Assembly: GCA_029931535.1 (NCBI GenBank) | Contig: JAQPZY010000353.1 | Span: forward strand, 1-64,000 | Source: Margaritifera margaritifera | Taxonomy: Eukaryota; Mollusca; Bivalvia; Unionida; Margaritiferidae | Direction: 5' to 3' | DNA length: 64,000 nucleotides | Shown: positions 34,100 to 46,960 of the stretch, piece after piece | Numbering within the stretch: position 1 is the first letter of the stretch | How the letters are laid out: each line of letters starts with the position of its first letter | Program-made: the position numbers and the translations under genes | The notes under the pieces: model-generated | Told to the model about the DNA's origin: nothing | The model's database searches: none | Seen by the model: only the letters and a program-made list of their open reading frames with translations

Positions 34100-35925
34100 C
34101 ATTATCATTTTCTGCTGATGCTGTAAGCTAAGATCTAGTTATAGAAAAAATATATATATTTATGCTATGCATGTTATAAACTTTTTGAATGTTTTCTTCC
34201 CAATTTAGTTAACTGAAGCAAGCTATCTTTTCTTTGATGTTTATATTATTGGCATTCTAAAAAATTATGTATGAAATGCCAGAAATAATACAGCATAGTG
34301 CAATATTTATAACTTCACATCTCTCTCTCTCTCTATCTCACACACTCACATACACATCAAATTATTGGTGTAAAATATATTTTTTCAGGTATTCAGTTTA
34401 TGACATTAAAATACTTGATTTTCTTATTCTTTTAATAGTGAAACTAAAGAGAGAGGGCTTATTTACTTAGATTCTGAATGAAACAATATTAATGACATTA
34501 GAAAGCAGTTTTGGGTTATGTGGATAACATGCAGTTTTGCAACAATTACAGGTCATAATTGAGAGATTATATCACTCTTCCTTCACTCTCCACATTCATT
34601 ACCAATAATGGTAACTTTGTCTATCATATTGAATGCATATCCATTTTTTCGTCACTCATGTGTGTGAAAATGTCACTGCGATTTAAAGTTGCTGCAAACA
34701 TCGATAGGAAATCAGGTTAGGAATGCATAATAGATCATTAATAATCCAGCGTTTGTAGCTAAATGCTTTGAAATGCCCCTCTTTCTCTCATGTCAACTTA
34801 CTGTATGCCATTTTCAATTGGAAGCATCTAGATTCATTGTACCTGTTCTACTGCCTGCTATTTTCCTCGATCTATTTGATCTATCCAATTCCATGTTTCC
34901 ATTTCCCGCAAGACACATGTATTCTTCTGGGATGTATGTCTTTGTCACAGTCAAGTTTACATGAAGTCAGTTTCTATGGTAACAGTCATAGCTGTTCGAA
35001 TATGTATATCGTGTCCCTGTGCTCTATCTATATAAATCAAAACGACTTCACCATTCAAATCTGAATATTTAACTCTGATTATCTAGACAAGTCCAAATGT
35101 TTTACATGTATTTATCATAAAGTTGTATTTTTACAAGAACCACAATCTCCTACAAGTTTATTTGTTTCATAATACAGAGTAGTGCTCCTTTAAATTAATA
35201 AATGAGACGATGGTCTTGTGGGTGTAGTCTAAAATGGCGTATTGTCAGCGTACTGAAACAATGGAGGGTTATTGAAAGAGCATGAAACATGGTCAAAGAT
35301 GAACCAATCCATCCATGAAACATGGATATAAATTTGTAAATGTATTGTCTTGCCTGCGATGATGTCGATGCATCCTAAGTAACGCATAACTGAGCAAACC
35401 CTGTAACCTAGACCCTTCACATTTTAACCATTCTTATGTTAATATGTGATAAATCTGATAGCACTGCCTGTATGGAAAATAACATATAACATTTCATACA
35501 TTTCTTAGCCCAAAAACTAACAACAATTCACCCTGTGACCTTAACCTCTGATGCCTGGATCCATCAATCTCCAAAGATGTGCCATGTATACTAGTGAATC
35601 TGATTAAACGTTTAATGCTGTCCATAGGTAGGTAATGTAAGTTTTCTCCTCTCAAAAGAAACATAGAAAGTTTATCACTGTCACTCTGACCTTTAACCTT
35701 TTCACCTCGATACCAGAGTTATATTGATATTCCATGGTAAGCATCTTTATTTTGTCAGTCATCCGTATAAAGATATAAAGTTGTTTTGTTTAGTTTATTT
35801 TTGTAATTATTTATCTTTACATTTGTAAACTTACCTTGAATCAGCACCATATAGCCAGTATTATATTGATGTGGTGTTACACCCAGTACATATATGCATA
35901 CACTCATCCTTGACAATAATATATA
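34100..35925. other. Non-coding AT-rich stretch
   Basis: Small (CT)n/(CA)n at 34,320-34,355. Open frames up to 98 codons but without family motif or splice context. Confidence 0.45.
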
Positions 35926-35929
35926 GTAC

Positions 35930-36920
35930 TGCCAGACCCAATAAGAGTCCCTCGATGGGACTGACACTCTCCTGGCCAAAAAGAACTTCCATGATTCCAA
36001 TATAAGACCATTTCTTGTTTTATCTGTGAGCATTGAAACCATCTCTGATATTCATATCAAATTAAATAACAAATTGTCTTACATGTCTGAGTTAAAATGT
36101 TCAGGACAAATCGTGTTGTCATAGCTTCTGACCTTGAACTGATATCATGGATAGAAAATCATTCCACTTGTGTCGAACAATGTCAGGATATGCCCGTGTT
36201 TTGGTTAAATATATCATTAAGACTTGCGAAAAATGTCAGTTATTTAAGTGGAATCATCCAAAATTTTCATCAGATATTTCCACAAATTGGACTTGATGAA
36301 AACTCATTCATACTTGTTTGTCTTATCATACTCACAGACCAGTACTGATAAAAAACTGAGTCAAAACCTTTAACCTTAAAGTCAATGTTAGTGTGCTGAC
36401 TAACAACATGTTCACTGAAAAGCAACTAAGTATAAAGTGTGATCAACATTCGCTTGCATTTGTACAAGTCACTGTGTTCATAAGCTCAATAAAGTACACA
36501 AATATAAGCAGTGACCATTGATTTGAATTCTAGGTCATTTAGGTCCAATTTTCAAAACTCTTTCACAAAAGCACATATATGTCACTTGGTCAGATCTTCA
36601 CCATTTTCATCTGGAACCAATTAAATATTGCAAGAAGTGGTTTAGTAAAATTCCATGTCAACACCATATTTCATGCAAGAGGAGTAGTGATAACAAGATG
36701 TTCAAGATGTCTACGATGGTGACATGCTGAAGTTCAGATTAAAATCATGTTCATTTAAGACCAGCAACATATTGCTCTAATAGTGTTTTAGTGAAAACCC
36801 AAAATTGGTAAGATTATTGATTCAGAAAAAAGAGCCATATAAAGACTTTCAGAAGGGCCATCAAGGCAACCATTTTGGAGATTAAATCAACATCATTTTA
36901 ACATAGAAATATATACATAG

Positions 36921-36956
<36 letters not shown>

Positions 36957-38290
36957 CAATAAAGTAGCTGTTTTTGTTGTGTCTTTTTAAATAAAAATAA
37001 TGTATGTTGGTATGATCATCCTTTTATGAGAGAAGTATATGTCATGAGATAGTTCAAATTTTTGAAGGTCACACTGGCATCATTTTCATTTAGGATCAAC
37101 TGCTTTTAGTGACATTTCTTTTCATTTTTTTTTTTTTTTAAATTAAAAACCCATTCAAGAGGAATAGTGATAACAAGGTATTCCTGATTTAGGACTAACT
37201 AGACACTTTAAGAAGTCTTTTGTTGGAAATCCCATGTCAATAAGACCATCCATTCATGAAGAGTACCAATAAAAAGATTTTCAAGATGTCCACATATACT
37301 GGATGTCAGATCAGCACCATTTTTTATTTTGGATGAACTAGACAATACGATAAGTCTTTTGGTGAAAATGTGCATGTCGATATGACTATCCTTTCAGCAT
37401 GAGTGGCGAAAACAAGATTTTCAAGATGGCAGCCCATACTGGATGTAAGATTGGAAACATTTTCATTTAGGACCAACTAGACATTACAAGAAGTCCTTTA
37501 GTAAAACTCAATGTCGATATGACCATTTATTCTGAAGAGTTAATAATAACAAGATGTTCAGGCTGGCGATCATGTTGGCTGTACGGAATGTTAGATCTGA
37601 ACCATTCTCCTTTAGGACCAACTAGACATCACAAGATGTATTTTTGTAAAATTCCATGTCATTTTGACCATCCATTCTGAAGAGGTAATGGAAATCTGCT
37701 CACGATGGCTGTAATGGTGGTCATATTGAATGTAAGATCAGAATCATTTTCATTTAGGACCAACTAGATATCACAAGATGTATTTTGGCTAAACTAACTG
37801 TCAGTATTACCAACAATTCTATATTGATAATGATGACAAGTTTTCAAGATGGCCACCATGGTGGGCATATTAGCTGTAAGATCGGCATAATTTTCATTTA
37901 AAACCAACTAAACATCATAACAAGTGTTCAGGTGAAAACCACATGTCACCATTCAGTAAGAGTAGCAATAACAAGATTTTCAACATGGCCACTACAGCAG
38001 CCATAGTGGATGTCAGATCAGAATCATTTACATTTAAAACCAACTAGACACCGTAAGAAGTCTTCTGCTGTACCCCATGTTAATATGAGGTTTCATTAAG
38101 AAGGAGTAGCAACAACAGGATTTCCAAGATAGCTGCTTTGGTGGCCATATTTGATTCAGATTGGCACTATTGTTATTAAGGAACAAGTATACACAATACA
38201 ACGTTTTTAAATGGAAGCCCCATGTGGATATAAGCATCTGTTCAGGAGAAATAGTGATAACAAGATTTTAATGGTACTACCGGTACCTGG
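35930..38290. repeat. AAGATGGC-family tandem array, block 3, with extended leader
   Basis: The leader (AGTCCCTCGATGGGACTGAC at about 35,948, then AGACCATTTCTTG) is followed by about 550 bp of a single-copy-looking module (36,080-36,560) that recurs at 40,860-41,250. Roughly twelve ~145-bp units follow, with an (AT)n tract at 36,922-36,954 and a T run at 37,129. No fixed terminal tail is seen. Confidence 0.8.
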
Positions 38291-38299
38291 TAAGTCTTT

Positions 38300-40780
38300 G
38301 AAAACTTTCCAAATATAGGCTGTTCCCAGTGTATTGCCAGATTAAATGTGTTGCCAGTATGTCGCCTGAGTATAACCACTGTATTCTTGTTTCAGTGCCA
38401 GTTTGCAGCCAAAGTATTTCTCCATAACAGTGCTTTCAAAATCAAGAAAATTTTAAAAAAGTGTCCATAACAGTCAGCACATACAATTTAAAATCAACAA
38501 ATCTTAATATAAATAAGACCAACTTTAGGTCTATAATGTAATTAACATGCAATCAAATTGGTGATAAGTGTCAACCCAGTAGTAATAAACTGTCAAGAAG
38601 CTGGAAATAATCGCTAGTCTGTTCTCAGATCAAAACTAAATTATAGTTGGAACAGACTGGTATCGTTATTGCAATATATACACTGACTTAACACTGGTAA
38701 CATTAAGAACTTTCAAAAGGACACAAATGCGCAAGGAATAATAGTTTATGTAAATCACACATATTTCTAATACCGTATTTATTCTCAGACAATTTCAGGT
38801 GTAGCTGTCCAATAAATCTGGGTTTGAATGAAGATTTTTGTATTTGTTAAAATTTGTATTAACGTGTTGATATATTCAATAATTGATCAACGTCATTTGT
38901 GCAAAACTGAAAGGCTTTCTGTCCAATTTTGCTAAATTTTGAGAAGCCCTTTTAAGCTCTGCTTTTTAATTTTAGTAATGCGACAAACCTGAAAGGTCCT
39001 CACGAGAGAAAGTTCCCTGCCAAATTTGCCTGAAATCAGTTGAGTAGTTTTTGTGAAGTTGAAAATATCAAAATGTTGATAAACAATGGGCAGACAAAAA
39101 GTAAAGCATGCTGGATGCAGGACAAAACCATAAGCTCACATTTTAAAACTTGTGTTCATAACTTTATTTTTCAGCTAAGACATTTCCACCTACGAGTCAG
39201 GTGGGTGGGTGAATGAATAGCTTCTTGAAAATAAAGAATAATAATCAAATATTTCAGTCTTCATATTTACTTTCATGGATTATAAAACTGATTTCCAAAT
39301 ATATTGCACCTTTAAAGACAATTTCTATACAATTTGTTGTTGTAATGAAAGTGCTTAAATAATATACCTTTAGAAAAAGATTTACTATTATAAACTAGAT
39401 AAACTATTATATTCATGTCATAGTGATGTTTAAAATAATTTACAGTTTTTAAGACTTTTTTTTGAAAAAGTAGGATAATAATGTACAGTATACAAATGTA
39501 ACTTCGATAAGTCCTAGTTTTAAAGACTTATTTTTAAAACAGTCGGACTTTTTTTAGAATGAAACTGATAGGCAGAGCAATAAATCCAGAAAATCCCAAT
39601 GATCTCTACTTTATTTGATCGTAAGTATGGAGTCATGTCTAAAGTCCAATAAAGCTTTTATACAATTCCCCAGAAAAGAGAATTGACAAAGCTACTGTCC
39701 AACGAGAATCTGCAAAAATTCATGAGAAGTCCATTTCTACTCTACTTTCATCATAAAATACCGTTTTCACAATCTCCAGTTGATGCATCCTCGGCTTTGT
39801 CTCAAGTGCTAGTAGCATATTGAGAATGAAGCTCATGGTATAAAGCCACTGCCTAATTTTAGTGCAATGCAAAGATCACAGCAAAGTATTTACATTGTTG
39901 CTCTAATTTATTTGAGTATATTAATTGTTTTAATAACTGTATTTGTCTACAAACTTGTTCTATATATGCCAATTTTGCCCCCCACCCCCACCCCGGCAAT
40001 TCACTGTGTCATATAGAGTGTTTATTTATGTTGTTTTCTTCCGAGTGAGATTTCATTTGAATTAAGGATATGCAGTTACTTTATACACCATATATTTAAC
40101 TTTGTGCATGATTACATTGTAGAACATTCACTAATGGGGGAAAAAGTGCATCTACAACCAGGTCTATACTGTTAGTTGTAAAGATGATGGTTGCTCTATA
40201 TTGCTCATATTTTCTTGAGTCTTGAGGGAATCATTTTTCCTTTCAAATAATTTAATTTCTATATCCCTTCTTTATTTCATACTAGCTAATGTATATGCTT
40301 CTTTAAAGAATTGATAAAAAAGTTCAGTTAGTCGCAACAAACACCATGGATTTTTCTTTAACGGGTATCACATGTTCTCACTACTAAATGTAAAAACAGC
40401 TAATTAAAGTTACATCAAGAAAATAATTTATGGTATTTATCTAATACAATTTTCAACCCTGAATGTCATTACAGTTAATTTCATTCTGTAAAAGCCAACT
40501 CACTTGTTCATTTGTTTGATAATGCATTGGACACTCACTCTTGTTGAAGGCATCAAAGATGGGATGAGGAGTTTAATATCTAGCTATTAGAATGTATTTA
40601 TCCGCAGGCTTTTTTGTATTGTTTTAAGTTTTCATTAGATTTTAAGGACCCTCTCTCTAACTGGTTGTATTAATGTCCAATAACAGAGATAACTGTTCAG
40701 CTATAATAATCCACTATTGTCATTAGTACACATATATGAGGCATACACCATAAGCCTTGATTTCAAACATAAAGATAATG
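38300..40780. other. Non-coding AT-rich stretch
   Basis: No gene or repeat recognised. Confidence 0.45.
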
Positions 40781-40789
40781 CAACAACCT

Positions 40790-41700
40790 GTTACTTCTGC
40801 TTATTGGCTATAGTGAAACTCAACAATTGGTGAGTATTGAAATTATCTCGTACATTCTTGAGAACTCCAGCATACCAAAATTGGTAGACACTATATTTTC
40901 TTATATGTCTGACGCGATTAGAAGACAAGTGCAGTACAAAACTTGTTGTCATAGACTTTAACATTGAGGCTGATATCATGGATATAAAATTTCATGCCAA
41001 GTTTGTTGTAATCCCTAATTATTTTTTTTTTAAGTAACTGAATCAGTATCATTCAAGGTATGCCTTACATATATCCACACACTGGATTTTATTCATACTT
41101 GTTTGTTTTACCATGCTCAAGAGTCATTAATAATAAATCATTGAATCAAGACCTTTGACCATGAAATCAAAGTTGGCATACTGATTGTGAACTTGATTAT
41201 TGGAAAACAATTAAATATAAAGCCTGGTCAAAATTCATTTGTATCTGACATGAATATCAGGATGCTATGTTGGAAGTCAGACTGGCACCATTTTCATTTA
41301 TGACCATTTACAAGTCATAAGAAGTCTTTTAACGAAAACAATATATCAATTACACCATCTGCTCAAGAAGAGCAGCACAATATTTTCAAGATGATAGTCA
41401 ATGAGGCCCTGTTGGATGTCAGATTAGCACCATTTTCACTTAGGAGCAACACAGAGTAACAAGTTTGTTTCTTGAAAATCCCATGTTAATACAATCAACC
41501 ATTGCTACGGAGTAGCAATAACAAGATTTGCAAGATGGCTACAATGGTGACCATTTTGCAGGTCATGTTGGCACCATTTTAATTTATGATCAACTAGATC
41601 TCATACAAAGTGTTTTGGTGAAAAACTCTGGTGATATGACCATCCATTCAGGAGAAGTAATGATGAAAAGGCTCTAATATATCCCACTTTCATGTTAAAA
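40790..41700. repeat. AAGATGGC-family, block 4 (leader module plus three to four units)
   Basis: The 40,860-41,250 part parallels 36,080-36,500. Shared phrases include CTTGTTGTCATAGACTTTAA versus CGTGTTGTCATAGCTTCTGA, CTGATATCATGGATA, and CATACTTGTTTGTTTTACCA. A short run of ~145-bp units follows to about 41,660. Confidence 0.75.
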
Positions 41701-42694
41701 AGTGGGATAAATTTCCACAAGAAATGGTCACTACATTGGAGATTGGTATGTATGTTATAACGTTTCCAGCAAATTGCTGGAGATTGGACAAAAATGCTAG
41801 AGATTTGTCCTTGCATATACTTTTAAGCTAATGATTGCTAAGGTGAGTTTAACTTATGAAAGAATGGATAAAGAAATAAAAGAAATAAACTTTAGGCATA
41901 AATATTTTAACAGTTAAGATATGACAGAGTCTCTTAACGGAGTTTGAAACATTTTTTCCTTGATCTATTAACTGCTAATATATCTCCTCCCTAATGTCTG
42001 CATCACATTGACATGCCAGCTGTAGTATCTCTTGTTGAATCTTGCATCTGGTAATTCCCACACTGATGTCCTTTCTAACACATATTTAATAACATCTTGA
42101 ACAGAATAGCCTGATTTGAATGACTTCTGCTATGAGCCAATACCTGAAATGTATGACTAAAATCATCATGCATGGATCAATTTTACTATATAAATGCACT
42201 GGTGTTGTGACCACGTGCTAAATGCGACCAGTGGAATGCTTTTTGTTTTGCAAAATATGTGTTTCGACACTGTTATGAGCATCTGTATCACAAAATCAGA
42301 TATAAACAAGGCAGACCTTTATTTAATCCTTTGCAACCATGACTGCTGAGTAGAGTCTGCAGGCAGATTGCATATTTTTCAAAACCGAGATGCACAAAAA
42401 ATAAGTCTGGTTAACTGGTTTCTTTACATTATATGGGTTTCCCTCAGTAGCAAGCATGCACAATAGATAATATAATCCAATTTCGATAAAACTTACAAAT
42501 AATATTTAATACATGTCACCCAATGTAAAAATGACTTAAGTTCTTAAACTTTTATATATATATATATATTCCTTGTAACCATGGTAACATAATAGGTAAT
42601 GAGTTTAAGGTTCTTTTCATGATAATTGATATTTTGTACATCGACATGACCTGAACAACGCAAAAACAAAATTAAGTTGAAATAGGGAGAAATA
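41700..42694. other. Non-coding stretch
   Basis: Short (TA)n at about 42,552-42,568. Nothing else recognised. Confidence 0.4.
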
Positions 42695-43765
42695 TCAACA
42701 GTCCCTCGAAGTAACTGACACTCTACTGAATGAAAAGAATTTCCAGGAATTCAAGATAAGACCATTTCTTCCTTTTAACTGCTGAGAGCTGAAACATTCT
42801 CTGATATTCTTCAGCAATAACAAGATACTCAAATAAGCTGCTATGGTGGACATACTGGATGTCAGATTGACACCATTTTCATTTAGGACCAACAAGAGAT
42901 CATAAGATGTCATCAGGTGCAAACTCCATGTTGATATGACTTACCACTTTTTTGAGTAATGATAAATATATTTCACAATGGCTTCCATGGTGGCCATATT
43001 CCACATCACATTGACACCATTTCCATCTAGAACGAACCTGACATCATAAGAAGTCTTTTGATGAAATCATAATGTTGATATGACTAGCCATCTACGAGAA
43101 ACAGCAATAATGTCTATTGTGATGGCCATAGGGGAAGTTAGATCAGCACCATTTTTATTTACAACCAACTATATATCATAAGAAGTCTCTCAGTGAAAAG
43201 CCATACTGATATGACCATTCATTCAGAAGTAGTGATTACAATATTTTCAAGATAGCCACTGTGGCAGATATACTGGATGCCAGAGCAGCACTATTTTCAC
43301 GTAGGACCAACTAGACATCATAAGAAGTCAGTCAGTAAAAGTGGCACTATTTTAATTTATGAGCAACTAGATAGAATAACAAGTCTTTCAATGAAATCCC
43401 CATGCTGATATAACTTTTCATTCAGAAATAGTAAAAAACAACATTTTCAAGATGGCTACTGAGGCAGACATATTAAATGTCTGAGGAGAACCATTTTAAT
43501 TTAGGACCAAGTAGACCTCACAAGAAGTCTTTTAGTAAAACCCATGCTAAGATGACCATCCATTCAGGAGTTCAGGAGGAGTAGCATTAGCAATAGTATC
43601 AAGGTGGCTGTTGTGGCAGCCACAATGCATGTGAGAGCAGCACCATGAATATGTGTGTAAAGTTTCATGGCAATCCTTCAAGTAGTTTAGGAGGAGCAGC
43701 GATAACAAACTTGTGCTAACAGATGGATAGACGACAGACTATCCCACCAGTAGAGCTAATTAAGC
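42695..43765. repeat. AAGATGGC-family tandem array, block 5
   Basis: The leader (AGTCCCTCGAAGTAACTGAC at about 42,700, AGACCATTTCTTCC at about 42,760) is followed by about seven units. A terminal sentence follows, with TTTCATGGCAATCCT, AGCGATAACAAACTTGTGCT and ACGACAGACTATCCCACCAG, then AGTAGAGCTAATTA. Leader and end match those of other blocks. Confidence 0.85.
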
Positions 43766-43769
43766 TGTA

Positions 43770-45780
43770 AATAAGTGTGCAAGTACAGAGATGGCCATTC
43801 TAAATTACACTCATATTACAGGTGTGCTTAATGAGTAATAATTGATGAATGACATTAAACTGGCTTCTACATTTTGTTGTAATTTTGCTCATGCTTAGAA
43901 AGATATTCAATCTTTATTTGTAATGAGTTTGGTTTAGTTTGGTACCTGAAGTGTATATGAGGCTTGAAGGGTTAAATCAGACTTCGGTACATGTCAAAAA
44001 CTGCCATTGTAGTACCATAATCTTCTAAATCCCTATTATATTTAACCATTCCATCTTGAAAGGGTTTATAAATTATGGACTCACACAGTCAGTTCAAAGG
44101 TATGTATTCTTTGTTTTTTTTATTTGTACTGAAGACCCATATATTGCCGATAATTTCACACTGAGGGCTCTTCGCACCCTGATTTCACTGTTGTGCGATG
44201 GGTACTTCAGTAGATCAATTGTCTCTGTCTTTATAATACATAATTACTTGTGTGAATGAGGTCTTTATCCTTTTATCTTATTAAGTTATTTTAGTTTTAC
44301 AGATTATTTAGTTATATAGCTATTTTAAAGGTTCACATTCTTTGTTGCTTTATCAATATTACTGCTATGGCAAATGGATGTAATATTTTGACAAGAACTA
44401 TGAATAAAACACAAAACATATGTACAGTAATTATGGATATTTTCCCTTCTTAAATTAGGTTGAAATCCAACGTTGAAACTGGCGCTCGTGCACAGAAGTG
44501 TTTCGAGAAACCACATGTCTTGATAGACCACATTTTATAGGCATATATGTTTTACTGTGCTCACAAGATAATACAGTACATTCATCGTGAAATATGGATT
44601 ACGCACTTAAACCGGTGGATGTGGACAGAGGGTTAAGGGATGAAGTGCCCACTACAGTAGTGGATGTCCACTCAGTCTAGTGGATTTCCATCTTAACAAG
44701 TGGAAATCCACTCAATCTAGTTGAAGTTCATCACAGATTGTATTGCAGCCATAGTGGGTTTTATAGCACCCCTTACTGATTCTATTGTATTTGCTCCGCG
44801 AGTCGACACACTAAATAAACAGATGGGAGAAACATAGATGCCATAAACCCGACCATGGCAGGTGTCAATTTCATACCTTTACCTGTACAAACTATACAGT
44901 GGTAACATTGAATGTGGTATTTATCAGTGGCCTAGCTAGGGATTCCTAAAGACAAATACACGTAACGTAGAAAACATACGAGGTTCTAAATTTCTTGGAC
45001 ATCTACCCACCAATGTCCATGACAGGGCATACATTAGCAAAAGTGCCTAGCTACAACGTACATTCCTGGTGTTTGATTATATGTACCTGTTAGCATATAC
45101 ATATGCATAAGCTTACATACGTTCTGCATCAAGCGGTAACTTCGATGTTGTTTCTCAATAAATGATATTTCATAAACGTGCCTCCTGTAATGGTTATTAA
45201 TTTGATATAGTTTCCCTTGTATTTACATATTATTTCCAAGACCCCCTTTGAAGAAATTATTGAAAGCATTAATGAAAATAAAACTCAAAAAGAGATTACA
45301 AACGAATGCCGTGCTATTTATACCATACATGTAAGATCAAGGACACTGGAACATTATGACATGTATGATATAATTATTTCCAAAGTTTAACATGGCATCG
45401 TATATTACAATAATAAAGATACACAAGTTTATGTTACGAAAAGGTTATTCTGTATCTTTACCCTTACACTTTGTTTATAGGACAGTATAACAATACATTA
45501 AATGTGCAGAATTGTGTACACTGTATTAACTGTTGCACTCTATCAGTGGCCATTCATGTCATGAACAAAGTGATTTCAATAAAAAAGTTACTTTCTGTCA
45601 TTACTTGTTTTGCAAATCTACATGCATCACTAGGCACTGACCGAGGAGTGACATTCTTTTCTTGATATCAGCCGCTACACCTGTTACTGTAGCTTCCTGC
45701 CTCGTGTCAACAACAGTCAGTCGGGATAGTTCCTACTAGCTACTGTTCAATGTCGCGTTTCGATGTTTCAAAACGCACAT
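43770..45780. other. Non-coding stretch
   Basis: Holds the perfect hairpin at 44.68 kb (listed separately). A 67-codon frame at 44,056 has no support as a gene. Confidence 0.4.
44679..44712. repeat. Perfect 12-bp hairpin in a cluster of GTGGATNTCCAC words
   Basis: AGTGGATTTCCA and its exact complement TGGAAATCCACT are separated by a 10-base loop. Nearby at 44,669 the word GTGGATGTCCAC is itself palindromic, and CAGTCTAGTGGA / CAATCTAGTTGA repeat around it. Possibly a small foldback element; function unknown. Confidence 0.6.
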
Positions 45781-46031
45781 TAACTGTTGAAGGAAAATGT
45801 CACAAAACCACACACCTTAAACCTAAAAAGATGTTAGTTTGTGAAAAACAAATTTGGACTGAGAAACGCGTTTGATGTTAAGATCTTATATTATCATGTA
45901 CAACTGGTATCTAGCCTTATACTAAAAACTTAATATAATTATTCTCTATTTTCCTAAATAGAGACCGTCCATTTAACTTAAATTTAGAAAAATGTATAAT
46001 GACCTTGATTCACATCTAAACTTGGTTTATT

Positions 46032-46103
<72 letters not shown>

Positions 46104-46960
46104 CGTGGCGTAGTAAGTGAACAGAGTAGAAGTCTTAAATGACTGAAATTAGGACAGTTATTAGCAACTACTGGTCAATGCAATGGCATGCTTTTATATA
46201 TCAAAATAAGCACTTACTATTGAATGAAGATGTTTCTCGTTGTCACAAAACCAACCAGTATTAAACTAAGAAGATATTAGTTAGTGAAAAACGAATTTAG
46301 ACAGAAAAATGTATAGTTGTTAAGTTCTGATATTATCACGTAAAACGGTTCTAGCAGTATATGAGGCAAACCATATATAATATTTTTATGTTCCCAATTA
46401 GGGACCAAGCATTTAAATATAACAACAAGTTGCAATGGTCCTGATTCACATCTAAAATTATTCATATTGTATTTTCTAAAAATCGCAACAAGTGTATTTT
46501 TAAAAAAACTAAATCATATCACACCACCACCACCCCAGTAGCGCACAGCGTAGAAGTTAAATTTCTTAAATGAGAATTAAAGCATGTCATATAAATTGTT
46601 ATGAAAACATAAAGGACTTACGTTTAATGAAGCCACTTAAGCTGCAATAACATCCTGTAATGCAAGGGCTCCAAAGGCATGAATGAAATAGCATTAAATA
46701 ACATTGGCCAGTCAGGGAGGTGTTGAGCTTCGATGTTATTTTTTAGCACCCATGTTTCAAAAGAAACATAAATTTCTGATTGAAACTGTTTTTTGTTGTG
46801 TGTGAAAAAACAAACTTTGGATTTGTAATGTGGACTGAGAAATGCAATGAGTTTGAGTTGTGATATTTTCGTGTAAAATTGGTTTCTAGTGGTATATAAA
46901 GCAAACCATATAAAAGTTTTGTTCTCCCCATTAATCTTTCAATGCAAGTCTATCACAGCA
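45780..46960. repeat. Three diverged copies of a ~450-520 bp direct repeat
   Basis: The segments 45,795-46,020, 46,235-46,465 and 46,755-46,950 align by eye. Shared words are GTCACAAAACCA, GATATTAGTTAGTGAAAAAC, TGGACTGAGAAA, GATATTATCACGTAAAA, GGTTTCTAGTGGTATA and CTGATTCACATCTAAA. A (CA)n lies between copies 1 and 2. No coding potential. Confidence 0.7.
46032..46101. repeat. (CA)n microsatellite
   Basis: About 35 uninterrupted CA dinucleotides. Confidence 0.95.

Noticed and set aside
34768..35064. 98-codon plus-strand open frame
   Set aside because: Composition is that of random AT-rich translation (many Leu, Ser, Tyr, Phe), with no motif and no splice context.
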